This document shows, piece by piece, positions 14,136 through 21,842 of a stretch of DNA of 23,202 bases. Each line of letters begins with the position of its first letter. Position 1 is the first letter of the stretch. The stretch comes from CAZAJT01 sp964485585 (GTDB lineage: Bacteria; Patescibacteriota; Microgenomatia; UBA1406; GWC2-37-13), in NCBI GenBank assembly GCA_964485585.1, contig CAZAJT010000011.1:1-23202 (forward strand). The letters run 5' to 3'. The translations under genes were made by a program, and so were the position numbers. The notes beneath the pieces were generated by a model that searched no databases, was not told the DNA's origin, and saw nothing but the letters and a program-made list of their open reading frames with translations.

Positions 14136-15866
14136 ATGAAAAAACTCCAGCACAAGCGTTGGCAGGCGGGTGAGATTGCAACCGTTATCACTCTTGGCAC
14201 CCTCCTTATTCTTGGTATCACAACCTTTGTTTCTTCAATGATTATTAACAAAACTCAGCAATCTACGAAAACAAAAGCAGCAGAAGTGAAAGAAGATAGT
14301 ACCTGTAGTGAGGAGGGAGCATACACCTTTAACTGTATGAATAACCGGGGATCATGCGCAGAAGATGCTGGCGAAGCCGAAGTGTATCAGTGCCTTAGCG
14401 GAAAATGGAAATTTCAATATCCTGAATGTCAGAATGCATGTAAGCCGGGAGTTACCCCGACAAAATCAAAGCAATGTGAGGGAAACGCTCCCTTTACCGT
14501 CATAGATTCCTGTAAAGAGACGCGATGCGATGAAAGCGGCAGTCCCAAAAAATTGTTGTGTGTTGAGACCTTTTGTGATGCAAATGGTGTTTTACAGGAA
14601 AAAATCGGAAGAGTAGAAAATCCCAGCTCTTGTGAAAAGCCAACCGCCACCCCGCCGCCAGATTCTTCTTCAGATGGAGGTTCAGGTGCTACTCCGCCGG
14701 TAAATCCAACCCGCTCCGGTGGCGCTACTACCGGTCCTACAAGACCTCCCACTTCCCCTTCGCCAGACAATCTACAACTGTGTGTTAGTGAATTTGAAGG
14801 AAAAACATACAGAAATGCGGTAGGTGTTACATTCTGCTCGGAACCCGAAGGTCCTTCTGATGAACTTAAAATTCGAAAATATTTGTTCAAATGCAATCCT
14901 CCAGATACAAGTAACAAAAAAACATGGGTTAGTAAAGTAGATTGTACGGAGAGTAATAAAGTATGTGATTTTAAGGGTGATCAAACTGCTAACTGCATTG
15001 ATCCGGATAAACCCCTTGTAACAACTGCTCCAACGAATTCACCTAATGGCTCTATTACTTTCAAAGCCACGGGTAAAATTACTAATGCTGGAAATGGATC
15101 ATTGAGTGATTTAAGAGCAGTAATTTCTATAAGTGTCAAAGAGGTAGAAAAATATCAAATAACTGGAAATTTTATTGAGAGTGCAATCGCTTACGATGGG
15201 AGCTATGTAGTAATTGCTACAATTGATAGAAGCGAATTGAATCGTTTAGAAAACTGCGCTATTCTTGTCTATCACAAAAATTACCCGCAACGCTTTTTTA
15301 CTTATTCTGATGCATTTTTTTGTAATGCAACTAATACTGATTTTAAGAAAGATTTTACCATTAATTACAATGCTCCCACCGGTGTGACGCCTTCGCCGCA
15401 GGCGACAAACGCTCCGAATACTCCGGTTCCGCCGTTTTCTCCAACAGCTACACCGCCGCCGGTAAATGCACTTATTCGATTAAATGTAACAATTGAAAAG
15501 AGTTGTCCAAATATAAATGGTACGGTAGGATTAATTATACCCGATTGGAATAAGCCGGGGGAGGTGATAACCACGGCGACATCTACACTCAGTGGCAACC
15601 ACATACAAGACAAACCAAAATTTGATACCATCTATTCTATGGTAGAAGGAGCTGACGGGTCAAGAATATTTCGATTTGAAAAGAAGATGCTGAGTGTTGA
15701 CCCTGATTTGGACATCACCGTGCAAAGCTGGGTTTGGCTCGATAATAATCGAGACAAATTTTATCGAAGTGAACAAGGTAATTGGACGAAAGTAAAGCCA
15801 TCATATATAAATGAGATTAATGGCTTTAGAATAATTCCATTAGCTACTCGCATAACCTCTTGTTAA
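14136..15866 (+). CDS. large anchored surface protein with Cys-containing segment and two Thr/Pro linkers
   Basis: A positively charged start and a membrane helix at about residues 15-34 (IATVITLGTLLILGITTF) anchor the 576-aa protein. Residues ~45-165 contain many Cys residues, mostly as spaced pairs, suggesting disulfide-bonded small repeats. A Thr/Pro/Gly/Ser-rich linker (~168-208) follows, then a second Cys-containing block, then a likely beta-sandwich region (~300-410). A second Thr/Pro linker (~412-440) leads to a C-terminal ~135-aa domain with beta-strand character. No enzymatic motif was seen. The layout is typical of cell-surface proteins in Microgenomates-type bacteria. The next gene begins one base after its stop, so the two are coupled. 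Function is not known. Confidence 0.75.
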   Translation: MKKLQHKRWQAGEIATVITLGTLLILGITTFVSSMIINKTQQSTKTKAAEVKEDSTCSEEGAYTFNCMNNRGSCAEDAGEAEVYQCLSGKWKFQYPECQNACKPGVTPTKSKQCEGNAPFTVIDSCKETRCDESGSPKKLLCVETFCDANGVLQEKIGRVENPSSCEKPTATPPPDSSSDGGSGATPPVNPTRSGGATTGPTRPPTSPSPDNLQLCVSEFEGKTYRNAVGVTFCSEPEGPSDELKIRKYLFKCNPPDTSNKKTWVSKVDCTESNKVCDFKGDQTANCIDPDKPLVTTAPTNSPNGSITFKATGKITNAGNGSLSDLRAVISISVKEVEKYQITGNFIESAIAYDGSYVVIATIDRSELNRLENCAILVYHKNYPQRFFTYSDAFFCNATNTDFKKDFTINYNAPTGVTPSPQATNAPNTPVPPFSPTATPPPVNALIRLNVTIEKSCPNINGTVGLIIPDWNKPGEVITTATSTLSGNHIQDKPKFDTIYSMVEGADGSRIFRFEKKMLSVDPDLDITVQSWVWLDNNRDKFYRSEQGNWTKVKPSYINEINGFRIIPLATRITSC

Positions 15867-15867
15867 T

Positions 15868-16284
15868 ATGTTTAAACAATTGCATATAAAAATCATTGCG
15901 GCTCTTCTTATTAGTTTTTTCGCCTCATCATTGCTGATGAAAGAAGTATTTGTAGCTGAAGGACCTAAGATAAGGCCGGATCTCGGTCAGTACCTCACAC
16001 AATTATTGGATAAAACTGTCAATAATAATCTGCAATTCTTATCCCGATTACTGCGACCAGACCAACAGACGGCAGAAGAAATCTTGAAAAATACACCGTT
16101 ACAACAAGTATCAAAAGGAGTATATGCAAAAAGCAATAAACAGGCGTCCTATACCCTATACAAAGATAATGAAATAGAGTGGATTGCGTATAATTTTAAT
16201 GTAAACGGGAAATCGGTGGTAATACGAGTGCCGCGGGGTCAGTCGCCGCCCCCAAAAGAACTGATAGAAATAGTTTATCGATAA
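15868..16284 (+). CDS. small exported or anchored protein, unknown
   Basis: The 138-aa protein has an N-terminal hydrophobic segment (residues ~8-25, IIAALLISFFASSLLMKEV) and then a soluble, mixed-charge domain. No family is recognised. Its start lies one base after the TAA of the surface-protein gene and no ribosome binding site is visible, so it is probably translated by coupling. It may be a partner of the surface protein, by position only. Confidence 0.7.
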   Translation: MFKQLHIKIIAALLISFFASSLLMKEVFVAEGPKIRPDLGQYLTQLLDKTVNNNLQFLSRLLRPDQQTAEEILKNTPLQQVSKGVYAKSNKQASYTLYKDNEIEWIAYNFNVNGKSVVIRVPRGQSPPPKELIEIVYR

Positions 16285-16306
16285 GTTATAATAGATTGCA
16301 TACCCT

Positions 16307-16603
16307 ATGTATATCGGGCCGTTTTATTTTGACTCGAAGGAGATATTTCTTATGATTGCAGCGCTTCTTTTGGGAGCAGCAATGTTTTTCGGTTGGCCGC
16401 TCGTGTGGTTTGACAAGCAGATCCTTCTTACCATTATTGTTTTAATGCTCGTGACAAAAGGATTACTTCCTGCAATTCATAATGAAGCGTTTTTTATTCT
16501 TGCGATCGTTACTATTTTCCTCACTTTGTATCTCTCACTATTCCATGTAGTGTTATTTTACTTCTTAAGCTTCTTGTTATTTAGATTGTTAAAAGTAATC
16601 TGA
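16307..16603 (+). CDS. small multi-helix membrane protein, unknown
   Basis: The 98-aa protein is almost wholly hydrophobic, with about four membrane helices and very few charged residues beyond DSKE and DKQ in the loops. No family is recognised. TATAAT at 16287-16292 is a candidate -10 box 14 nt upstream of the ATG. The gene ends with TGA 16601-16603, and an AAGG that overlaps the stop region serves the next gene, so the two probably form a unit. Confidence 0.65.
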   Translation: MYIGPFYFDSKEIFLMIAALLLGAAMFFGWPLVWFDKQILLTIIVLMLVTKGLLPAIHNEAFFILAIVTIFLTLYLSLFHVVLFYFLSFLLFRLLKVI

Positions 16604-16607
16604 AGGT

Positions 16608-16943
16608 ATGTCTCCCATCATCAATCTTCTCATGAGTGCCATTGCTATTTTTGTGACGGGACAGATATTGCCGGGGATTAAGATAGAGAGTTTTATCACC
16701 GCGGTAGTCGTAGCAGTGGTTCTTGCGGTAGTAAACATACTGGTAAAACCGATTCTTCTTATTCTTACCCTTCCTTTTAATATCCTGACATTTGGTCTGT
16801 TTACCTTTGTTCTCAACGGACTTTTAATTTTACTTGCCAGTTCATTGGTAGCCGGTTTCAGTGTCGCCAATATCTGGTGGGCAATTCTTTTTAGTCTTGT
16901 TGTTTCAATAATCACTTCGGTGCTTCGCGGTTTGACAAAGTAG
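16608..16943 (+). CDS. YvlD-like four-helix membrane protein (holin superfamily IV type)
   Basis: The 111-aa protein has four membrane helices and the family pattern ILPGIKIESFITAVVVAVVL, then NILVKPILLILTLPFNILTFGLF, which matches the DUF360/YvlD family sometimes grouped with mycobacteriophage-type holins. Most cellular members have no proven role; envelope-stress links are known in Bacillus. AAGG just before the ATG and a 4-bp gap to the previous stop indicate co-translation. It is followed by a palindromic heptamer repeat. Confidence 0.88.
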   Translation: MSPIINLLMSAIAIFVTGQILPGIKIESFITAVVVAVVLAVVNILVKPILLILTLPFNILTFGLFTFVLNGLLILLASSLVAGFSVANIWWAILFSLVVSIITSVLRGLTK

Positions 16944-16953
16944 CGTAAGACCT

Positions 16954-17040
16954 GTAGCATGAAGCATGTAACATGTAACAAAGTCGTTTATTGAAGAATA
17001 ATAACTACTCACTTGCTACATGCTACATGATACATGCTAC
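16954..17040. repeat. inverted repeat made of four plus four heptamers
   Basis: The left arm (16954-16981) is four tandem copies of a GTAGCAT-like heptamer. The right arm (17013-17040) is four tandem copies of the reverse complement, ATGCTAC. The arms can pair at 24 of 28 positions around a 31-nt loop (16982-17012). The last heptamer of the right arm supplies the ATG used by the DUF2130 gene. The element is too short and internally periodic to be a CRISPR array. Confidence 0.8.
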
Positions 17041-18212
17041 ATGACCAAATAATTTGTCCCCACTGCAAAAATCCAGTGCCTCTCACCGAGGCGCTCTCTC
17101 ATCAGGTAAAAGAACAGCTCCAACTTGAGCGGCAGAAAATGTTTAAATCAGCACAGCGGTGGAAAGAGCAGGAAGTGGAAAAGCTCCAGAAAGAAATGCA
17201 GGAAAAAGTGCGCCAGAAAATTGAGAAGGAAATGGAGCTCAAACTGCTTGATGGTAAAAATGAACGTGAAGAGCTGACAAATCAGAATAAGGCGCTGCAG
17301 GAACAGATACTCGAAATGAATAAGACGGTTCGTCAACTGCGGGTGCAAGACGAGAAGCGTCAGATCGAGATGGAGAAAAAATTAGCAGAAGAGCAGGAAA
17401 AAATGAAGGAGAATATTAAAAAACAGGTTGAAGATTCCAATCATCTGAAGATGCTTGAGATGGATAAGAAACTCCATGATGCATTAAAAGTCAATGAGGA
17501 GCTTCGGCGCAAACTTGAGCAAGGGTCACAACAGATGCAGGGCGAAGTACTCGAATTAGAGCTTGAAAGTATTCTCAAAAGAGAGTTTCCTTACGACGAA
17601 ATTAATCCGGTTGCAAAAGGAGTACAAGGCGCAGATATTATTCAAGTAGTAATGCAGCATGGGAAACGCTGCGGAGCGATTATCTGGGAGACCAAACGGA
17701 CAAAAGCGTGGAGTCCCCAGTGGATTGGTAAGTTAAAAGACGATCAACGGAAAGCAAAGGCAGAGATAGCAGTTATTGTTTCTCAAGTGCTTCCATCCGA
17801 TGTGCAGAAGTGCGGTATAAAAGAAGGGGTGTGGGTGACTGAGTATGATACGTTTGTCGGACTGGCCTGCGCTCTCCGGAAAAGCCTCACTGACGTTACG
17901 CTCGTCAAGCAGGCGGCAGTCGGGAAAAATGAAAAAATGGAGGTACTATGGGAGTATTTGACGAGCACTGAGTTTACTCACCGCGTTGAAGCGATTGTTG
18001 ACTCGTTTACTACTCTGCAGGATGATATTGAAAAAGAAAAGCGCTGGTTTGCAACCAAATGGGCGAAACAGGAGAAAAATATACGGCGGGTGATTGATAC
18101 CACACTTGGCATGCATGGCGATCTGCAGGGTATTGTCGGCAAAGAGCTTTCAGAGATCAAAGGATTAGATATGCTTCCTGATGGCAGTATTGTAAAAGAA
18201 CTTTTTGAATAA
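17034..18212 (+). CDS. DUF2130 protein with long coiled coil
   Basis: The 392-aa protein begins with a short Cys pair (Cys8, Cys11 in CPHCKN), runs through a strongly charged coiled coil (~30-175, rich in K, E and Q) and ends in the DUF2130 domain, seen in IIWETKRTKAW and the strand AEIAVIVSQVLP. This domain is thought to share the restriction-endonuclease-like fold; a DNA-related role is suspected, not shown. The only in-frame ATG near the conserved start is 17034, which lies inside the heptamer inverted repeat, so translation may be controlled by that hairpin. No Shine-Dalgarno sequence is visible. The 3' end faces the 5S rRNA gene. Confidence 0.9.
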   Translation: MLHDQIICPHCKNPVPLTEALSHQVKEQLQLERQKMFKSAQRWKEQEVEKLQKEMQEKVRQKIEKEMELKLLDGKNEREELTNQNKALQEQILEMNKTVRQLRVQDEKRQIEMEKKLAEEQEKMKENIKKQVEDSNHLKMLEMDKKLHDALKVNEELRRKLEQGSQQMQGEVLELELESILKREFPYDEINPVAKGVQGADIIQVVMQHGKRCGAIIWETKRTKAWSPQWIGKLKDDQRKAKAEIAVIVSQVLPSDVQKCGIKEGVWVTEYDTFVGLACALRKSLTDVTLVKQAAVGKNEKMEVLWEYLTSTEFTHRVEAIVDSFTTLQDDIEKEKRWFATKWAKQEKNIRRVIDTTLGMHGDLQGIVGKELSEIKGLDMLPDGSIVKELFE

Positions 18213-18217
18213 AAAAT
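18211..18217 (-). terminator. probable 5S rRNA terminator T-run
   Basis: On the minus strand the closing 5S helix is followed directly by ATTTTTT. The terminal helix plus the T-run could end transcription. The same bases overlap the end of the convergent DUF2130 gene and its TAA. Confidence 0.5.
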
Positions 18218-18336
18218 CCCCGGCTATGACCTACTTTCCCCACTTGCGCTTTGCAGTGAGTATCATCGGCGCTGGTCCGTTTCACTTCCTTGTTCGGGAT
18301 GGGTAAGGGTGGTGCCAGACCGCTCCAATAACCGAG
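18218..18336 (-). rRNA. rrf: 5S ribosomal RNA
   Basis: On the minus strand the sequence contains the conserved 5S core CCCATCCCGAAC, GGAAGTGAAAC and CAGCGCCGATG, and ends GTAGGTCATAGCC. Helix I closes with nine pairs between the two ends (18328-18336 with 18219-18227). The length is about 118-119 nt. Neither 16S nor 23S rRNA lies on the 5' side, where the neighbouring gene is a + strand PH-domain gene, so this 5S gene is separated from the main rRNA operon or is an extra copy. It has its own promoter. Confidence 0.95.
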
Positions 18337-18344
18337 GAGATACT

Positions 18345-18373
18345 ATTATAACCAAGAACTATTCTATAAACAA
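18345..18373 (-). promoter_or_regulatory. dedicated promoter of the 5S rRNA gene
   Basis: On the minus strand TTGTTT (18368-18373), a 17-bp spacer and consensus TATAAT (18345-18350) end 8 nt before the 5S 5' end. The spacing places the start site at the mature 5' end or 1-2 nt before it. Confidence 0.8.
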
Positions 18374-18398
18374 GTCTTTTTTGTTGCAAATGGATCCC

Positions 18399-18525
18399 GT
18401 CACGAGTTTCACAATTGTCATTCTGAGCGTAGCGAAGAATCTCTCGCGAATGCGAGGCTGAAACAAGTTCAGAGATCCTTCGTCGCTTCACTCCTCAGGA
18501 TGACAGGAAGTGTGAAACTCGTGAC
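18399..18525. mobile_element. 127-bp palindromic repeat element (MITE/REP-like)
   Basis: The ends are a perfect 15-bp inverted repeat, GTCACGAGTTTCACA at 18399-18413 and its complement at 18511-18525. A second inner pair, TGTCATTCTGAG (18416-18427) with CTCAGGATGACA (18494-18505), matches in 11 of 12 positions. Further inner GCGAAGAATCTC/GAGATCCTTCG segments pair imperfectly. The inner sequence resembles a palindromic repeat that I recall as widespread in metagenome-derived genomes. No protein is encoded. It sits between the 5S promoter and the PH-domain gene. Confidence 0.8.
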
Positions 18526-18548
18526 CAAGAACGAATGTGGTATATAAT
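18521..18548 (+). promoter_or_regulatory. promoter of the second PH-domain gene, -35 in repeat element
   Basis: TATAAT at 18543-18548 is a consensus -10 box 7 nt before ATG 18556. The best -35 candidate, GTGACC at 18521-18526 with a 16-bp spacer, overlaps the right end of the palindromic element. The message should be nearly leaderless. Confidence 0.6.
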
Positions 18549-18555
18549 ATGCTTA

Positions 18556-19095
18556 ATGGATTCTAATGTTCGTACTGATCGGTTTTTACATTCTTTTTCG
18601 CTCAATCCCTCTATTACGTTTGAGACACAGCACACCGATGAAAAACCAGTGCTGATGCTGCGGGCTCATCCGATTACCCAGTTACCCTGGATTTTCAACG
18701 CTTTGTTTCTTTTTTTAGTACTCATAATCTTAAATCTTATACCGCTCGGGTTTATCACTATAAATCAAAGAATAATCGTCAACGTTTTCGGTATTGTTTT
18801 TATTCTCAGTTATCTTTGGTACAACTTTCTTCACTGGTTTTACAATGTGGGAATTGTCACCAATGAGCGCATCGTCGATGTTGACTTCAGCAACATTCTC
18901 TATAAAGAAGTAAATATCGCTATGCTCGATAAAATTGAGGACATTACCTCGAAAAGTAGCGGATATATCGGATCACTTTTTAATTTTGGCGATGTATTTG
19001 TGCAGACGGCCGGGAGCGAGTTAAACATTGAATTTCATAAGACACCTGCTCCCTCAGAAGTAGTTGATATTATTAATAAGTTGATTCGGCGATAA
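18556..19095 (+). CDS. two-helix membrane protein with bacterial PH domain
   Basis: From ATG 18556 the protein is 179 aa. A cytoplasmic N-terminal segment contains LRAHPITQLPW. Two membrane helices (about 45-68 and 77-97) follow, then a bPH2-like domain opening NVGIVTNERIVDVDFSNILY and containing IGSLFNFGDVFVQTAG, the block seen in YdbT/DUF304-type proteins. An ATG at 18535 in the same frame is upstream of the -10 box TATAAT (18543-18548) and would lie outside the transcript, so it is not the start. One base separates its TAA from the next ATG. The role is unknown; the family is membrane-associated. Confidence 0.85.
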   Translation: MDSNVRTDRFLHSFSLNPSITFETQHTDEKPVLMLRAHPITQLPWIFNALFLFLVLIILNLIPLGFITINQRIIVNVFGIVFILSYLWYNFLHWFYNVGIVTNERIVDVDFSNILYKEVNIAMLDKIEDITSKSSGYIGSLFNFGDVFVQTAGSELNIEFHKTPAPSEVVDIINKLIRR

Positions 19096-19096
19096 T

Positions 19097-19327
19097 ATGG
19101 ATTTTAGCCAAGTGTTCTCAAACGAGAACATATTCCGATTCTTCTTCAAGGCCTTTGCTATTTTTTTTGCGTTTCTCTATTTATTGTATGCGATTATAGT
19201 CCAACGCCAGACACAGGTTATGCACGCAACCGTCCGTTCGCCTGCCGGCAGCATTATTCTTTCCCTCTCACTGATACAGATTATTCTAGGAGTAGCGTTG
19301 GTTATTATGGCGATATTTTTTAACTAG
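19097..19327 (+). CDS. small two-helix membrane protein, unknown
   Basis: The 76-aa protein has two membrane helices (about residues 14-33 and 52-75) joined by a polar loop with RQTQVMHATVRSP. It may belong to one of the small uncharacterised membrane families common in Microgenomates-type genomes, but I cannot name it with confidence. It begins one base after the PH-domain gene and ends 3 bp before the next start, so the three genes form an operon. Confidence 0.7.
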   Translation: MDFSQVFSNENIFRFFFKAFAIFFAFLYLLYAIIVQRQTQVMHATVRSPAGSIILSLSLIQIILGVALVIMAIFFN

Positions 19328-19330
19328 CTT

Positions 19331-21058
19331 ATGGTACCGTATCATTCTATCTATAAAGGACTATCGCAAGACGGTGAATACACTGATTACTATGTTGATT
19401 CTCACACTTTTATTATTGTAGTGCTCCCTGGTAGCAATATTCAAGAGAATCAAAGTCTCACCGATGAGCTCTTTTCCTATATTAGTAGATTAGAGGTTAA
19501 TCATCTTTCCGACTTGGAACATGCAGTGCAAAACGGCATGCGACAATTAAACGCACCGGTTGAGCTGACGCTCTCAATCGGCTATATATCCAATGATATT
19601 CTCTATCTCAAAACGGTAGGAGACGGTGTTGCGTACGTTCGCCGCGGTAACAATCTTGCCAAGATTATTAGTGGTGACCAGAGTGCCTCAGGTTATATCG
19701 CAGCAAATGATTTAGTAGTTTTTACCACGTCGTCATTAGTAGAAGCTTGCGGTGAGGGAGAGATTAAGAAAATTGTCAAAACGAATAATTTGCAGGAAAT
19801 CGGAGAGAAGTTCAATACGATACACACGATCAATGATAAAGCGATTGCTTTATTTGTGGTATTTAAAAGTGAACCCGAAGAGGACTCGGTGCCATTGGTA
19901 CCCGATAAACAACTATCGATACAGTCCAGACCGAACAATATTTCAGCGATGCTTGCTTCATTTAAGAGTGTTCCATCCGGAAGAAGATATATTACTGTTG
20001 CTGCAGTGATAATTCTTTTTGCGATTCTCGTCTGGAGCGTGCTTCTGGGATACCAGCGCAGGAATGAGGCGGCAGCACAGAAAAGGATTCAAACGTCTCG
20101 TGAGCTTATCACTCAGAAGTTAACTCAGTCAGAAGATGTATCGTTTTTGAATGTCGCTCGTTCACAAGTGCTTATTGCTGAGGTGCATGCGGAGTTTGAA
20201 CAATTACAATCGAAAGTGGGGAATACGAGGAAAAAAGAAATGAATGAGCTTGCCGCGTTTATTAAAGCGCGGGAGGAGAAGATACTGAAAAAGGAAGAAA
20301 AAAATGCTGAAGAATTTTATGATCTTACCATCGATAGTAAGCAGGCAAAAGGGAGCATGTTGGCGGTTGATCGCGATACTCTCGCTATTCTTGATAAAGA
20401 GAACGGCCTCGCGTATGTGCTTTCACTATCCAAAAAATCTCTGGAGAAACGGAAATTTTCGCAGGCTCGCGAGACAACGATTCTTGGGATGTATCAAGAT
20501 ACCGTATACGCCTATGTTCCCGGTCAAGGAGTATTTAAGATAACAGAAGATAAGAGCAGTAAAGTGATTGATGCCGATAAAGACTGGGAAATAATTGCCG
20601 ATGTAGCGTTTTACAATGACAATCTCTATTTACTTGATATCGGAAAAGATCAGGTGCACAAATATGTAGCGGTTGAAAACGGATTTGGTGCCAAAATACC
20701 ATACTTTAAGGGAGAAGTTATGAATTTTCCTCCTAATGCATCTCTCGCTATCGATTCATCCCTCTATGTAAATCTCGAAGACGGTATTGTAAAATACACC
20801 GGTGGAGAGCGCGATGCTTTTTCTACTGAGTTTCCTGAAAAAGACGTAACAATTTCAAGGGCGCTTACTTCAAAAGACGAAGAAAAGGTATACGCATGGG
20901 ACAAGCAAAAAGGAACGATATATATCCTCGGGAAAAGTGGCGATTATGAGCGACAAGTACAATCGTCTTTACTTACAAAGGCTGACGACGTTGAAGTCTC
21001 TGATAAAAAAGCGTTTATCCTCATGAAGGAAAAAGTTTTTGTACTCAGTCTCAATTAA
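19331..21058 (+). CDS. PP2C-like / transmembrane / propeller-like protein
   Basis: Residues ~1-180 resemble a PP2C-type phosphatase fold: TLSIGYISNDILYLKTVGDGVAYV fits its GD-x-A/V strand block. The acidic DG-x-x-G metal motif of active PP2C near the N-terminus is not seen (VDSHTFIIVVLPGSN instead), so it may be a pseudophosphatase. A membrane helix lies at ~219-238. A charged, helical segment (~240-330) leads to a C-terminal ~240 residues of repeating short beta-strands (LAILDKENGLAYVLSL, DTVYAYVPG, NLYLLDIGKDQVHKY, KVYAWDKQKGTIYIL), suggestive of a beta-propeller outside the membrane. A signal-sensing role across the membrane is an inference. Its stop codon overlaps that of the convergent operon. 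Confidence 0.72.
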   Translation: MVPYHSIYKGLSQDGEYTDYYVDSHTFIIVVLPGSNIQENQSLTDELFSYISRLEVNHLSDLEHAVQNGMRQLNAPVELTLSIGYISNDILYLKTVGDGVAYVRRGNNLAKIISGDQSASGYIAANDLVVFTTSSLVEACGEGEIKKIVKTNNLQEIGEKFNTIHTINDKAIALFVVFKSEPEEDSVPLVPDKQLSIQSRPNNISAMLASFKSVPSGRRYITVAAVIILFAILVWSVLLGYQRRNEAAAQKRIQTSRELITQKLTQSEDVSFLNVARSQVLIAEVHAEFEQLQSKVGNTRKKEMNELAAFIKAREEKILKKEEKNAEEFYDLTIDSKQAKGSMLAVDRDTLAILDKENGLAYVLSLSKKSLEKRKFSQARETTILGMYQDTVYAYVPGQGVFKITEDKSSKVIDADKDWEIIADVAFYNDNLYLLDIGKDQVHKYVAVENGFGAKIPYFKGEVMNFPPNASLAIDSSLYVNLEDGIVKYTGGERDAFSTEFPEKDVTISRALTSKDEEKVYAWDKQKGTIYILGKSGDYERQVQSSLLTKADDVEVSDKKAFILMKEKVFVLSLN

Positions 21059-21453
21059 GGTGCCAGTGATGGCAGTTGAATTGTCCATCCGCCTTCTTTC
21101 CATGTTATGATTCCCAGAATGTCTCCAGTTATGGTGCCAAAGAGGGTTAACGCCACCACCATGATGATTATTCCTATTACCGCGTTTCTTAATTTCGCTT
21201 GTGCCTTTGCAAGTTTCTCCTTATCTCCTTCTGCCAAAATCCAATCGATCGCTCCCCACAGCAGATAAAACAGCGTGAAAAATCCGCCGATAACGAAGGC
21301 GATGTTGATAAATTTTGCCATAGTTGAACCAATAAGTGCGCCGACCGTCGCGTTATCGTCGCCCGCCGCCGGAAGACCGCCGCAGATAGGGCCAAAGCAA
21401 ATCGGACTATCGCTTTTTTGCAATGCTTTTGTTAGAAGAGTTATGAGCATCAT
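21055..21453 (-). CDS. VirB2/TrbC-like pilin-type membrane protein (copy 3)
   Basis: The 132-aa protein has a Gly/Pro/Cys-containing N-terminal segment (ICFGPICGG), a membrane helix (~44-70), a short charged loop with GDKEKLAKAQ and a second helix starting NAVIGIIIMVV, then a soluble tail. The motif of G-D, charged helix, then aliphatic IG-x-x-I is shared with the two genes upstream and is typical of VirB2/TrbC-type pilins and related CPR proteins. It is last in the operon, starts 5 bp after the previous stop and has two adjacent ATG codons. Its stop shares the TTAA at 21055-21058 with the + strand gene. Confidence 0.65.
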   Translation of the reverse strand: MMLITLLTKALQKSDSPICFGPICGGLPAAGDDNATVGALIGSTMAKFINIAFVIGGFFTLFYLLWGAIDWILAEGDKEKLAKAQAKLRNAVIGIIIMVVALTLFGTITGDILGIITWKEGGWTIQLPSLAP

Positions 21454-21458
21454 AGGGG

Positions 21459-21842
21459 CTAATCAATTGCTTGGAACTCTGGATTAAGAATCGCATCCCA
21501 GCGGCCAAAGACAATAATCCCGATTACTGCTGCGACAAGCGGGGCAAGCGCTATAATAATCAGACCGATGATCGTATACGTTATCCGCTGATTCGCTTCG
21601 GCTACTTTTTTTGCATCTCCGGCAGAGATGACATACATGTAGCCTGCAAGTACGAGATTGAGTAATGTATATAGGGCTGCGACTATCATAATTGCGGTGA
21701 GTCCGACATTCATAATCTTGACGAGTGCCGCCGTAGGACCTTTTACAATCTCTTGCGGAGTGCCGGGAGGTGGGGTGATCTGCCCAAATAGTTCCTTCAC
21801 GTTGGTTGGCTGGGTATTGATTTGCGCGAGAATCTTGATCAT
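21459..21842 (-). CDS. VirB2/TrbC-like pilin-type membrane protein (copy 2)
   Basis: The 127-aa protein starts with ~25 mostly polar residues rich in Pro and Thr. Two or three membrane helices follow (about 48-72 and 86-112), separated by the loop AGDAKKVAEANQRITY and then TIIGLIIIALAP. It shares the G-D loop motif of its neighbours. The start ATG overlaps the TGA of the preceding gene (ATGA at 21839-21842), a sign of translational coupling. A signal peptide is not obvious. Confidence 0.68.
   Translation of the reverse strand: MIKILAQINTQPTNVKELFGQITPPPGTPQEIVKGPTAALVKIMNVGLTAIMIVAALYTLLNLVLAGYMYVISAGDAKKVAEANQRITYTIIGLIIIALAPLVAAVIGIIVFGRWDAILNPEFQAID

Noticed and set aside
14429..14917. 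Minus strand frame of 162 codons
   Set aside because: Antisense to the Thr/Pro linker and Cys-rich part of the surface protein; composition is explained by the sense strand.
16589..16981. Minus strand frame of 130 codons
   Set aside because: Antisense to the YvlD-like gene, which has a recognised family pattern.
16954..17040. Tandem heptamers as CRISPR array
   Set aside because: Units are 7 bp with no unique spacers and the two halves are inverted.
18282..18491. Minus strand frame of 69 codons
   Set aside because: It covers the 5' part of the 5S gene, its promoter and the palindromic element; not coding.
18535..18555. Earlier ATG for the second PH-domain gene
   Set aside because: It lies upstream of the consensus -10 box and would not be in the transcript.
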